Shown piece after piece: positions 33,113 to 41,966 of a stretch of 53,124 bases of DNA (position 1 is the stretch's first letter; every line of letters begins with the position of its first letter). A model generated the notes under the pieces. It had not been told where the DNA came from. It worked only from the letters and a program-made list of their open reading frames with translations, and ran no database searches. This stretch comes from WQUF01 sp031549885. GTDB lineage: Bacteria; Bacillota; Clostridia; Clostridiales; Clostridiaceae. The stretch is taken from positions 1-53,124 of the forward strand of contig JAVBPD010000157.1 of assembly GCA_031549885.1 (NCBI GenBank), read 5' to 3'. The position numbers and the translations under genes were made by a program.

Positions 33113-35371
33113 ATGAAGTTTAACTATAAAAAATTATATTTTAAGTTATTTTTATTAGTATTTAGCATGTTTATCTTAATCACCAGGTTTGCAGTTGCCA
33201 CTGACCAAACAGGTTTCCCTGAATATTTATCTTTTACAGTGTTCCCAATTATGCCTGGAGATGAGAATATCGCTGGTTTAGGAGATCCTGGCAATACAAT
33301 TGTAATTAAATTTCCTAATGGAACAACCGTTGAACAAAAAGTTAGTGAGGATGGGTCGTGGGCAGCACCTATTCCAAGCAATGCTGCAATTATACCCGAT
33401 AGCGTATTTACAATTTCAGAAAGAGGTGAAGATGAAATTGAAATTGGTAAAACATATGTTGGTGCCTCACCAAGCGTTAGCATTGACCCTACAAATAGTT
33501 TTGCAATTTATGGAAAGGGTATTGCGGTTTCTATAAATGAATTTCCTCTTTTAAAGGATTCTGATGTGCTGACAAAAACCCATGCAAGAGCCTGGAGCCT
33601 CAGCAATAATGAAGATTTAACTTCTCAGATAATAATAGATAAATCTAATTTGCAACCTATAGAAGGGCCTTCTTTTATTTATTTAATTGTAAATAATTTT
33701 ACCCATATGGTTCCAGTGCTTATTTACGATCCACTAACCACTGTAATTGACGAAGAAAAAGATGTTTACATATATGCAAGAGATTTTCCTGTAAGTATAG
33801 ACGAAATCCCCTCATTAACTGATGATGATATAATTGAAAAATCAGGAATAACAGGGTCAAATATAAGCTATATGACAAATCAAAAACCATCTATTTTAAT
33901 AGATAGGTCTTCTATAAAAAATGAAATTGGAATTTATGAGGTAACTTTAAATTTAAATGGCTTAATTAAGACCATTTCTGCCCATACAATAGATGATTCA
34001 AAGGATACATTAGATATTGGAAAAGATGTTGGCATAAGCGCTAAAAGCTTTATTATAAACTACAATAACCTTCCTCTATTGACTGATAATTATATTTTAA
34101 AAAAATCCCAAGCGAAAGCTTGGAAAATCAGTGATAAATCAGATTTATCTTCTCAAATTAAAATAGATAAGCCTTCTGATGAACAGTTTGGAATTGGAAG
34201 CTATCCTATAAAGCTTAGCATAAATGGAGTAACTAGGATAGTTTCTATTGATGTAATTTTTCCTGAAATAGGCAATGTAGATGAAGAAAGCGGAATAATG
34301 TTAACAGGTAATTGTTTTACTGTTAATATTGCTGATGTAGATAAATTAACAGACCAAGATATAATATTAAATTCCAATGCAAAAGCCTTAAAGATTGATG
34401 ATAGAACTGATTTTACATCCCAAATTGTAGCTTATAAAACAAGAATCAAGCCTGAAGTTGGAACTTATATCATAAAGTTAATGGTAAATAAAGCTGTGCA
34501 TTATATTGCAGTAGATGTAATTGACCCATTAACTACAAAAATTGATATTCAAAAAAATCTTGCCATAACTGCTAAAGGATTTATTTTAGATAAAGATGAT
34601 GTGAAAACTTTAACTGGAATAAGCATTATTGATAAGTCCTCAGCAAGGGCTTGGAATGTTAACAATATAATGGACTTATCTAATCAATTGTATGTTGATA
34701 CAAACGTTAAACCAGAACCAGGAAGTTACTTAACATCTTTAAGTGTAAGTGGTATAACACAAAATATAATAATTAGCGTAATTGATGGCAAAGACACATC
34801 AATTGACAATGAAAAAGATTCTGCAATATTTGGAAAAGATTTTTCTATAAATGTGAAAGATTTAAATTCTTTAACAAATGAAAATATTTTATCTTTATCC
34901 TCAGCAAAATCGTGGAAATTAAGCGATGGAACAGATTTAACCTCACAATTAAATGCAGATAAATCTTTAATAAAAGCTGAATTAGGCTCTTATGCTGTAA
35001 CTTTATCTGTTAATGATGTTAGTAAAGCCATAAGTGTTACAGTTAAAAATGATGATACCATACTAGTTGGAGATATGGCCATTTCTGCTCATGATTTTAG
35101 TTTAACCACCAAAAATATACCTAATTTATCAAGAGATATGGTTAAAACAAGTTCAGGGCTTAAAGCATGGAACACTAAAACTGGAGCGGATTTATCAAAT
35201 AATATACTGATAGATTTATCTTTAATAAAGCCAAAGCCAGGATATTATAAGGTTTCATTTCAATTTCCTTCATATAAAGCTATTCAAGGAAAAGATAATG
35301 CTAATAATGATATTGCTTTTGTCACAGCTAACGTTTATGATGAGGGGCTTCCAAATACAGGAGAGGATTAA
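33113..35371 (+). CDS. Secreted repeat protein ending in a bare LPNTGED
   Basis: The 752-residue product has a signal peptide (residues 1-29), an Ig-like module (GLGDPGNTIVIKFPNGT...EDGSWAAPIP) similar to the one near the end of the 781-residue surface protein at 5065-7410, then seven units of about 88 residues. Each unit has (I/F)-(Y/S)-(A/G)-K-x-F, a central L-T-(D/N)-x-x-I, A-x-(A/S)-W, D-L-(T/S)-(S/N)-Q and G-x-Y-x-x-x-L-x-(V/I)-(N/S)-G, distantly reminiscent of DUF5011 Ig-like domains. It stops at LPNTGED, residues 746-752, with no hydrophobic segment or basic tail, so standard sortase anchoring should fail. The ATG follows GAGG. It is monocistronic. Confidence 0.8.
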   Translation: MKFNYKKLYFKLFLLVFSMFILITRFAVATDQTGFPEYLSFTVFPIMPGDENIAGLGDPGNTIVIKFPNGTTVEQKVSEDGSWAAPIPSNAAIIPDSVFTISERGEDEIEIGKTYVGASPSVSIDPTNSFAIYGKGIAVSINEFPLLKDSDVLTKTHARAWSLSNNEDLTSQIIIDKSNLQPIEGPSFIYLIVNNFTHMVPVLIYDPLTTVIDEEKDVYIYARDFPVSIDEIPSLTDDDIIEKSGITGSNISYMTNQKPSILIDRSSIKNEIGIYEVTLNLNGLIKTISAHTIDDSKDTLDIGKDVGISAKSFIINYNNLPLLTDNYILKKSQAKAWKISDKSDLSSQIKIDKPSDEQFGIGSYPIKLSINGVTRIVSIDVIFPEIGNVDEESGIMLTGNCFTVNIADVDKLTDQDIILNSNAKALKIDDRTDFTSQIVAYKTRIKPEVGTYIIKLMVNKAVHYIAVDVIDPLTTKIDIQKNLAITAKGFILDKDDVKTLTGISIIDKSSARAWNVNNIMDLSNQLYVDTNVKPEPGSYLTSLSVSGITQNIIISVIDGKDTSIDNEKDSAIFGKDFSINVKDLNSLTNENILSLSSAKSWKLSDGTDLTSQLNADKSLIKAELGSYAVTLSVNDVSKAISVTVKNDDTILVGDMAISAHDFSLTTKNIPNLSRDMVKTSSGLKAWNTKTGADLSNNILIDLSLIKPKPGYYKVSFQFPSYKAIQGKDNANNDIAFVTANVYDEGLPNTGED

Positions 35372-35415
35372 TAAAGGACTTATACAAAACTTTTAGCTTT
35401 GTATAAGTCCTTTTC
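35372..35415. terminator. Bidirectional terminator
   Basis: AAAGGACTTATACAAA pairs with TTTGTATAAGTCCTTT; the 16-bp stem starts at the stop of the secreted repeat gene and serves the convergent sugar-binding protein gene too. Confidence 0.92.
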
Positions 35416-35448
35416 ATTTATATTCTTTAAATATATTAAAATTAACTC

Positions 35449-37059
35449 TTATTTTCCTTTAGCCTTCATAAAATCATCTAATTGTTTGTTTGCTTCATCT
35501 ACAACTTTATCTATTCCATTATCTTTTAATTTTTGTAAAAATTCTGGTAATTTTTCAGCTGGATCAACTGAACCTGTGCTAAGCGCTAAAGCATATTCAC
35601 CAGCAACATTTGCAAGAGCTGCAAGTTCAGTTTCTACAGGTTTAGCATTAAATGCAAATCCAAGATATGGAACTTCTTTTGCTGCACTATAAAAATCTTT
35701 AAATTTAGTTTGGAAATCAGCGCCTTGACCTTCTATTGGTGGAAGCAATGTAACATTTCCTATACCATTAACCCAAGGTTGGTATTCTTTTCTAGTATCT
35801 GTAAATACTGCTTCACCTTTATCATTTAAAGTATAATGTGTACCTTCGACACCAAATGCAAGAAGTGTCATAAGAGTCTTATCTGTATTTAAAAGATTTA
35901 AAAACGTCATTGCAAGATCTTGGTTTTTAGAAGCTGTTGAAATAGCCATTAATGCACCTTGAGAAGATGTAGTATCTACATAAGGAGCTGTACATGGTAC
36001 ATATGCAACTTCAAACCCACGCTCTTTACTTGCTTGAGCTTCATAACCATAGGAATAACTTTGAGTTCCTATTAAATATTGTCCAGATTTTTGTTTTGCA
36101 GTACGTGCATCATTAGCTTGATCTGCGTTACCCATTGCAGGGTCGATATATCCAGCTTGAAAATATTCACGTGTTTTTTCTGCAAATTTTTTATACTCAG
36201 GAGTATCAAATTTATTTACAATTTTATTTCCATACGCTCCTTCTTTAGAAACATCTGAAGGGTTTAAATAATAAGAAAGCACATTATTTGTTCCAGCATC
36301 TCCTGTAACTATAGAAATATTATTAACCATTCTTTCAAGAACTGCACCTTCAACAACTAAAGGATAAAAATCGTTTCCTTCGCCTTCTTTTACTTTTTTA
36401 AGAATTTCATCAAAGCCATAATAATCTGTCTTTTTAATGTCATCAATAGTGTATCCATATTTTTGAAGAAGTGGTACATTTATATCCCAGCAGTTTTGAG
36501 TAGCTATATCTTTATAACCAGGAACTCCATAAACACCAAAACCGTCAGCGCCATCTATTGTAGCACCTTGTACTAAAACTTTTGGAAGTTGTCCCCAAAG
36601 GTCTTTAGCATATTTATCTATAAGATTATTATCAGGATTATCAAGGCGAACAAAGGCTCCCTTTTTAGCAAATGCATTATATTCATCAGCAGACCACGAA
36701 GATGTGAAGTAAATATCTACATTATCTCCACCATTTATAGCAAGCACAGAATTTTGATCAAAATCCCCCCAAGTTCCCCAAATTGGTTCAAGTGCAACAT
36801 TAATTTTATCTTTTAAATAAGCGTTTACCTTTTCAAGAACTGCCTTATCGTTTGTGACACTGCTACCATTAAAATACATCTTTAAAGTAACTGGAGCGCT
36901 TGAATCTGATGGTGCAGCTGTTGTATCTACAGCCGCAGTAGTATCACCTGCTGCAGCTGTGGTATCAGTTGAACCTGAACTGCCGCTTGGAGAACATCCA
37001 AATAAGCTTGTTGATAACATCAAAGCAGACATTAATGTAACTAATAATTTTTTATTCAT
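35449..37059 (-). CDS. Extracellular sugar-binding lipoprotein (LplA-like)
   Basis: The 536-residue lipoprotein has lipobox SLFGC (Cys22), a Ser/Thr/Ala-rich linker with repeated DTTAA, then a large family-1 extracellular solute-binding domain (VTLKMYFNGSSV..., FTSSWSADEYNAFAKKGAFVRLD). It should capture an oligosaccharide or polysaccharide fragment for the two permeases encoded upstream. The ATG follows AAGGAGG. Third gene in the lplB-lplC-binding protein unit. Substrate unknown. Confidence 0.88.
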   Translation of the reverse strand: MNKKLLVTLMSALMLSTSLFGCSPSGSSGSTDTTAAAGDTTAAVDTTAAPSDSSAPVTLKMYFNGSSVTNDKAVLEKVNAYLKDKINVALEPIWGTWGDFDQNSVLAINGGDNVDIYFTSSWSADEYNAFAKKGAFVRLDNPDNNLIDKYAKDLWGQLPKVLVQGATIDGADGFGVYGVPGYKDIATQNCWDINVPLLQKYGYTIDDIKKTDYYGFDEILKKVKEGEGNDFYPLVVEGAVLERMVNNISIVTGDAGTNNVLSYYLNPSDVSKEGAYGNKIVNKFDTPEYKKFAEKTREYFQAGYIDPAMGNADQANDARTAKQKSGQYLIGTQSYSYGYEAQASKERGFEVAYVPCTAPYVDTTSSQGALMAISTASKNQDLAMTFLNLLNTDKTLMTLLAFGVEGTHYTLNDKGEAVFTDTRKEYQPWVNGIGNVTLLPPIEGQGADFQTKFKDFYSAAKEVPYLGFAFNAKPVETELAALANVAGEYALALSTGSVDPAEKLPEFLQKLKDNGIDKVVDEANKQLDDFMKAKGK

Positions 37060-37105
37060 TTAAAATTCCTCCTTAATTTTAGTAAATTAAACGATTTAAA
37101 TACAA

Positions 37106-38029
37106 TTATTCCTTTACAGAGCCAATAGTTAAACCAGATATAATAAATCTCTGAAAGAAAGGGTAAGCACAGGCAATGGGTATTACAATTAATACAACTA
37201 GTGCCATTCTAAGTGTTTGTTGTGGCATATTTGCCATCATTTTAGAGGCTTCAGCACCAATGGCAGATGAATGTCTAGCTAAAAAATCAACTTGGCTTTG
37301 CATTCTTTGAAGCAAATACTGAAGTGGAAATAGTTTCGCATCACTAATGTATAGCATAGGAATAAACCACTCATTCCAGTAAGCCAAAGCATTTAATAAA
37401 GCTATTGTAGCTATTCCTGGTTTTGAAATAGGTACAATGATTTTAAACAATGTGTTATACTCTCCACTTCCATCAATTGAAGCAGATTCAATGATTTCTG
37501 TGGGCACAGTGCTTTGAAAAAATGTGCGCATAACAATAAAGTTAAATGGGTTTACCAACATTGGCACTATGAGCGCAGCATAATTGTTTTGAAGTCCTAA
37601 TAGTTGTTTGCTTACTACAACTGTTGGAACAAGACCTCCACCAAACATCATTGTAAAAAAAGCAAAGAATGTAAAAAACCTTCTATATTTAAAATCACTC
37701 CTAAATAAAGCATACGAATATAAAATACATATAAATACACTAAAAACGGTTCCTACAATTGTAATAAAAAAGCTATTAAAGTATGAGATCCAAAGCTGCT
37801 GACCAAGGGCCAAAACATATTGATATGCTTGTAATGAAAGTTGTGTTGGCAAAAACGAAAATCCAATTTGGCGAATGCTCTCCTCTGATGTAAACGAAAT
37901 AATTACTACAAAAATAAATGGTACTATACAAAGTAAACAAAATAAAATTAAAATAATATTAATTATAATTTCTACTGGAATGCTGACTTTGTTTATTCTA
38001 GAATTCTTTTTCACAAAATTACTATCCAT
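37106..38029 (-). CDS. Sugar ABC transporter permease (LplC/YtcP-like)
   Basis: The 307-residue MalG-type permease has six membrane segments and the EAA-type loop EIIESASIDGSGEYNTLFKIIVPISKPGIA, with the AYPFFQRFIISGLTIGSVKE ending typical of the LplC/YtcP group. It forms the membrane channel with the LplB-like protein. The ATG follows AGGAGG, 12 bp after the lplB-like stop; the binding-protein gene follows 46 bp later. Confidence 0.9.
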   Translation of the reverse strand: MDSNFVKKNSRINKVSIPVEIIINIILILFCLLCIVPFIFVVIISFTSEESIRQIGFSFLPTQLSLQAYQYVLALGQQLWISYFNSFFITIVGTVFSVFICILYSYALFRSDFKYRRFFTFFAFFTMMFGGGLVPTVVVSKQLLGLQNNYAALIVPMLVNPFNFIVMRTFFQSTVPTEIIESASIDGSGEYNTLFKIIVPISKPGIATIALLNALAYWNEWFIPMLYISDAKLFPLQYLLQRMQSQVDFLARHSSAIGAEASKMMANMPQQTLRMALVVLIVIPIACAYPFFQRFIISGLTIGSVKE

Positions 38030-38040
38030 TAAAACACCTC

Positions 38041-39006
38041 CTAGAATAAGCTACTATCTGGTTCGACTTTTCGAACAATAGTGTTTACAGCCATTATAAG
38101 GATAAAACCAATTACATTTTGAAGCAGTCCTGCAGCAGCTGCCATACCTTGATTACCTGTTGCTGTCATAGCTCTATAAACATAAGTATCTATAACCTGT
38201 GTAGTAGGAAAAAGAGGACCCGAATTCATAGGTACAGTATAGAATAGTCCAAAATCAGCATTAAAAATTTTTCCTACATTCATAATAAGCAGTATTATAA
38301 TCATGGTTTTTATATGAGGTATAGTAACTGCAAAAATTTGTTGAAATTTACTCGCACCATCAATGCTAGCTGCCTCATATTGGGATTCTGGTATTCCTGT
38401 AATTGCTGCCAAATAAAGTATTGTTGAATAACCAATATTTTTCCAAAGATTTGCTATGGTTAAAATTACTGGCCAATATTTTGCTTCAGTATACCAACTT
38501 ATTGGTGTCATACCTAAAGATTTTTGCAAATGAACTATAAGACCTCTTGTTGGATCAAGAAATGCAAGTAAAAAATAACTTGCAACTACCCAGCTTAAAA
38601 AATATGGAAAGAACATTATAGTTTGATAAGTTTTTGCTAAAAATTTTTTCGTTATTTCATTTAACATTATTGCAAATGTCACGGATATTATAAGTCCTAA
38701 AACAATCCATAAGGCATTATACCCAAGAGTGTTTTTTATCATATTCCAAGAATCTGAAGTTTTAAATATAAATTCAAAATTTTTAAATCCAACAAAGGGA
38801 CTATGAATAATGTTATTAATAAATGACGGAGCCTTTGTAAATATCTTGTAATCTTGAAATGCAATAACAATTCCAAACATTGGCAAGTACCGCAATAGAA
38901 GCAGCCAAATTGCTCCTGGTGCCACCATGCTAAGTAAAAGTAATGTTTTTTTATCAAATCTTTTCTTTTTAGGCCTCTTAGGAGTAAAAGATAAGTTTTT
39001 TTCCAT
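38041..39006 (-). CDS. Sugar ABC transporter permease (LplB-like)
   Basis: The 321-residue MalF-type permease has six transmembrane segments and the coupling loop ESQYEAASIDGASKFQQIFAVTIPHIKTM, with the N-terminal PKKKRFDKKTLLLLSMVAPG cytosolic stretch of the LplB group. It is the first gene of the operon, after AAGGGGGTGG. No ATPase gene is present in or near the operon, so the importer probably uses a shared MsmX-type ATPase encoded elsewhere. Confidence 0.9.
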   Translation of the reverse strand: MEKNLSFTPKRPKKKRFDKKTLLLLSMVAPGAIWLLLLRYLPMFGIVIAFQDYKIFTKAPSFINNIIHSPFVGFKNFEFIFKTSDSWNMIKNTLGYNALWIVLGLIISVTFAIMLNEITKKFLAKTYQTIMFFPYFLSWVVASYFLLAFLDPTRGLIVHLQKSLGMTPISWYTEAKYWPVILTIANLWKNIGYSTILYLAAITGIPESQYEAASIDGASKFQQIFAVTIPHIKTMIIILLIMNVGKIFNADFGLFYTVPMNSGPLFPTTQVIDTYVYRAMTATGNQGMAAAAGLLQNVIGFILIMAVNTIVRKVEPDSSLF

Positions 39007-39084
39007 AGATAAACCACCCCCTTAAATACAATTATCCTTATTTTATAATTATAAAAACATTTACATTTATCCTTAATAGTTTAA

Positions 39085-39112
39085 CTTGCTAATTATTGTA
39101 CAATCTTGCTAA
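39085..39112. promoter_or_regulatory. Candidate operator: direct repeats flanking a palindrome
   Basis: CTTGCTAA occurs twice with a 20-bp period, separated by 12 bp that contain the palindrome ATTGTACAAT. It lies 79 bp before the lplB-like start and 120 bp before the divergent ParB-like gene. The symmetric composition suggests a regulator site; no regulator is assigned. Confidence 0.4.
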
Positions 39113-39231
39113 ATTATTCATATGCAAATATACATTATTTTCCATAAATAATTATAATAAAATAATTTTGTTCTAAATGATTTTTTAAAGCATATATTTT
39201 AACGTTAGAATTTTTTAAAAGAGGTTTTTTA

Positions 39232-40365
39232 ATGGAATATGAAGGCATAGGTTTAGATTTATTTCCTAATTACAGTCTTGAAAATTATAAGGTTACTAAA
39301 GTTGAAGTAGATATTGGCGAATCACCTGAAGATTTAAGGCAAAGAATGGAGGAAGAAAGAAAAACTATTATAAAGAGAAATAATAACTTCAATGAGGGAG
39401 TAGACCTTCACAAAAATTTGAAAAAAATCGACATTGAATTAATAAATGATATTCCAGAGGGATGGAGCCCTTTTGATCCTATTTCTGATATTGGCCTATT
39501 AGACTTAGCTAGATCCATCGACAATGTAGGATTGATTTATCCAATATATGTGATGGTTGATAAGCTTGGAGCATATAGTGTGATAATTGGGAGATGTCGC
39601 CTCCTTGCTTATATTAAGTTATTTGAAGAAACAAATAATCCTAAATACAAGTTTATTCCAAGCTATATTATAGATATGAATGAAGTTGATGAATTATTCC
39701 TCAGAACAATGGTTATAGAATCTAACATCGGCTTTCGAAGCATTTCAAAGTCAAACTTAATAAAAAGTTTGATAATAAATTATGAAGCCATGAAAATGGC
39801 AAAAGAGTTTAGAAATGAGAAAAATGTAGCTATGGAACTAGCTAAAACCTACAATATGAGCACTAGCAGCATTTTCAACTTTCTTAAAGCTAGGGATTTG
39901 TGCAATGAAGCCCTTACCCTTTTGTTTGATGAAAAGATACCGTTAAAATCCGCAATTTACCTTGCAAGGGTGCCTAAAGAAATGCAGCTTAATATTTTAA
40001 GAAGATATGGAATAGAAGGAGTTAAAGTTTTCTTTAGATTAAAATTGTTAACAACTGAAGGGAATTTATCCATAGAAAAGCTTGATGAAAAGATAAAGCT
40101 TGTTGAAAATATAACACCTCATAAAACTAGAATAACTGTGGAACTTCATAGAGAACTTGTTAACCCATTTTTAGAATACTTAAATGGATTTGTAAAAGAA
40201 AAGGCAAGTAGATTTGCAGGGCTTGTTTCACAAGGAAAGTTTAAATATGTGTTTAAGGTTAAATATGATGAAGAAACCATGGGGCTTTATGCTGATAAAA
40301 ATATAATTGATAAGAACTTATTAAAGAAATTAAACTCTAAAACTTGTGCAGAATTCTTTAAATAA
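39232..40365 (+). CDS. Stand-alone ParB/Spo0J-like protein
   Basis: The 377-residue protein has a ParB N-terminal-type domain: DIGLLDLARSIDNVGLIYPIYV resembles ParB box 1 and YSVIIGRCRLLAY its GERRxxA box, with ESNIGFRSIS following. A central HTH region (VAMELAKTYNMSTSSIFNFLKARDL...KIPLKSAIYLA) resembles the ParB DNA-binding domain. The first 75 and last 110 residues are not recognised. No ParA is adjacent, so it is unlikely to be the chromosomal parAB pair. The box is GRCR rather than GERR, so CTPase activity is uncertain. It may be a DNA-binding regulator. The ATG follows AGAGG. Confidence 0.72.
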   Translation: MEYEGIGLDLFPNYSLENYKVTKVEVDIGESPEDLRQRMEEERKTIIKRNNNFNEGVDLHKNLKKIDIELINDIPEGWSPFDPISDIGLLDLARSIDNVGLIYPIYVMVDKLGAYSVIIGRCRLLAYIKLFEETNNPKYKFIPSYIIDMNEVDELFLRTMVIESNIGFRSISKSNLIKSLIINYEAMKMAKEFRNEKNVAMELAKTYNMSTSSIFNFLKARDLCNEALTLLFDEKIPLKSAIYLARVPKEMQLNILRRYGIEGVKVFFRLKLLTTEGNLSIEKLDEKIKLVENITPHKTRITVELHRELVNPFLEYLNGFVKEKASRFAGLVSQGKFKYVFKVKYDEETMGLYADKNIIDKNLLKKLNSKTCAEFFK

Positions 40366-40572
40366 TATTTATTTGACTTAAAATAAACCAAAACTAAATA
40401 AGAGCATTCTTTCATAAAACCCTTTCAAAAAAAGAAAAATAGATCAGGGTTATTTTCTATATCTAAAAACATCTATTTAAAGAACAGTGTCTTTTCTTTA
40501 AAAATTTTCCCCTTGTCGAATGTAAATTTCAAAGTAAATTCTGTCTTAAAATATTTTTTAAAAAATAGGAAT

Positions 40573-40610
40573 ATTTTAAACTATACTTTCTTGAAGGTGT
40601 AGTTTAAAAT
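40573..40610. promoter_or_regulatory. Long inverted repeat upstream of the GNAT gene
   Basis: ATTTTAAACTATAC (40573-40586) is mirrored by GTGTAGTTTAAAAT (40597-40610), 13 of 14 positions pairing. It ends 34 bp before the start codon and may be an operator or a 5'-UTR hairpin. It is not followed by a T tract, so it is not a normal terminator. Confidence 0.4.
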
Positions 40611-40644
40611 AACTAATATATTCTTAATATAGGTGGTGTTATTG

Positions 40645-41148
40645 TTGCCTTTAAATGGAGTAGTTCAACCGGAATTTATAGAAATTGATGAGTATTTGAG
40701 ATTGAGAGCTTATCATGGAAACTTTATTATTGGACTTCCTTGGTATCAAAATCAAGTTGTTTATTATAATTCTGAAGGTATTACTGATAAACTTAAAATA
40801 CCTGATGCAAATTATGTAAAGAATATGTATACTTTTCTTAACAATAATGGTGAATTGTATTTTATTGAAGTTAAAAAAGATAACTCTTTTATTCCAATTG
40901 GTGATGTAGCGCTTTTAGAACAAAATCCTCCAATTGTAATTGGTATAGATGAGTTTAGAGGAATTGGTATTGGCAAAAAAGTTTTAAATGCTATTATTAG
41001 TAGAGCTAAAGAAATTGGTTTTAAAAAGCTTTACAATACAATTATTTATGATTATAACATTGCTTCTCAAAAATTATATGAATCGCTAGGATTTAAATGC
41101 GTTGGTATTCAAGGCAATGAAAAAATTTATGAACTAATTTTAAGTTGA
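40645..41148 (+). CDS. GNAT-family N-acetyltransferase
   Basis: The 167-residue protein has the acetyl-CoA-binding motif DEFRGIGIGKKVLNAIISRAKEIGF (Q/RxxGxG/A) near residue 110, and NIASQKLYESLGFKCVG, standard for GNAT enzymes that acetylate amines. I chose TTG 40645 with AGGTGGT seven bases upstream; GTG or TTG codons up to four positions earlier are alternatives. The first ~50 residues are variable. Substrate unknown. It is preceded by a 28-bp-armed inverted repeat and followed by a terminator shared with the convergent gene. Confidence 0.82.
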   Translation: MPLNGVVQPEFIEIDEYLRLRAYHGNFIIGLPWYQNQVVYYNSEGITDKLKIPDANYVKNMYTFLNNNGELYFIEVKKDNSFIPIGDVALLEQNPPIVIGIDEFRGIGIGKKVLNAIISRAKEIGFKKLYNTIIYDYNIASQKLYESLGFKCVGIQGNEKIYELILS

Positions 41149-41162
41149 ATATCTAAAAAATT

Positions 41163-41200
41163 AAGATGAACCTTAAATAATTATTGGCTCATCTTTACTA
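41163..41200. terminator. Bidirectional terminator
   Basis: AAGATGA-ACC pairs with GGC-TCATCTT across a 13-nt AT loop between convergent genes; T-rich tracts follow on both strands. The stem has one internal mismatch. Confidence 0.55.
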
Positions 41201-41800
41201 TTTTAATTTTACATTTGGATTTTCTTCACTTATTATGCCCATATCAAAAAGGGCAATTAATATACTGCAAAACAAATTAAACAAAGATTTTAGCCTTTCT
41301 ATATCCTTTATAACTCCTGTAACTTGAAAATACAATTCATCTACATTATGTGGAAAATTAGATCCAAAAAAACCTTCATCATCCTTTATATATAAATCAA
41401 AGGATGGTTGGCTTAACATAAGACATTTAATTCCATCATGGCATAAAAGTTCCAATACTTTCTTTTGTGAGCTACTTTTTATAATAAATTGTTCATCAAA
41501 TTCAAAGTCGCCAGTTTCAATACTCTCAGATCCAAAAAACTTAGCAACACTGCTAAAAAAACCTTTTTTATAAATGTGGAAATTAAAATTTTCATTTGTT
41601 ATAAAAGGTGAACGAATTCTTGTATAAGTGATAGCTGATTTACCTGTGCTAACTACATAAGTATCTAAGACTATAAGCCAGCTTTGAAATAAAAATTCAA
41701 CTCTATCATTCTTAAATAAACTACCACTTATATATTGCGCTCCTATTTCATTTGAAAATTGTTCCCATATTTCACGTTTAGATGGACCAAAAATACCCAT
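41198..41800 (-). CDS. Conserved Firmicutes protein of unknown function
   Basis: The 200-residue protein begins MGIFGPSKREIWEQFSNEIG and contains WLIVLDTYVVSTGKSAITYTRIRSPF, FDEQFIIKSSSQKKVLELL and FPHNVDELYFQVTGVIKDIERL. I recognise this as a widespread uncharacterised Bacillus/Clostridium family, soluble and beta-rich, possibly related to DUF3137. No catalytic motif or membrane segment is visible. The ATG follows AAAGGA. It is single and convergent with the GNAT gene. Confidence 0.75.
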   Translation of the reverse strand: MGIFGPSKREIWEQFSNEIGAQYISGSLFKNDRVEFLFQSWLIVLDTYVVSTGKSAITYTRIRSPFITNENFNFHIYKKGFFSSVAKFFGSESIETGDFEFDEQFIIKSSSQKKVLELLCHDGIKCLMLSQPSFDLYIKDDEGFFGSNFPHNVDELYFQVTGVIKDIERLKSLFNLFCSILIALFDMGIISEENPNVKLK

Positions 41801-41875
41801 AACATCAAATCCTTTGTTATTTTTTAGTATGATGTTATTGTATATTCTTATTTTTTAAAAGTAAATATCTTTTCT

Positions 41876-41905
41876 TTGCATAAATGATGAAAAACATGCT
41901 AAAAT
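41876..41905 (+). promoter_or_regulatory. Possible promoter of the AI-2E family transporter
   Basis: TTGCAT (41876-41881), 18-bp spacer, TAAAAT (41900-41905), with the start codon 61 bp downstream. Confidence 0.45.
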
Positions 41906-41966
41906 AATTTAAAATGTATATACTAATAACATAGATTCGCACTTATTGGAAGGATGTGAATATATT

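Noticed and set aside
33113..35371. Frameshift hiding a membrane anchor after LPNTGED
   Set aside because: The bases after the stop form a strong terminator hairpin at once; no hydrophobic coding stretch is seen in any frame.
36589..36816. Frames opposite the sugar-binding protein gene
   Set aside because: No ribosome binding sites and no protein-like character; shadows of a conserved gene.
40366..40572. Terminator for the ParB-like gene around an AACCCT/AGGGTT repeat
   Set aside because: Only a 6-bp stem with a loop of about 22 nt and a weak T tract; not convincing.
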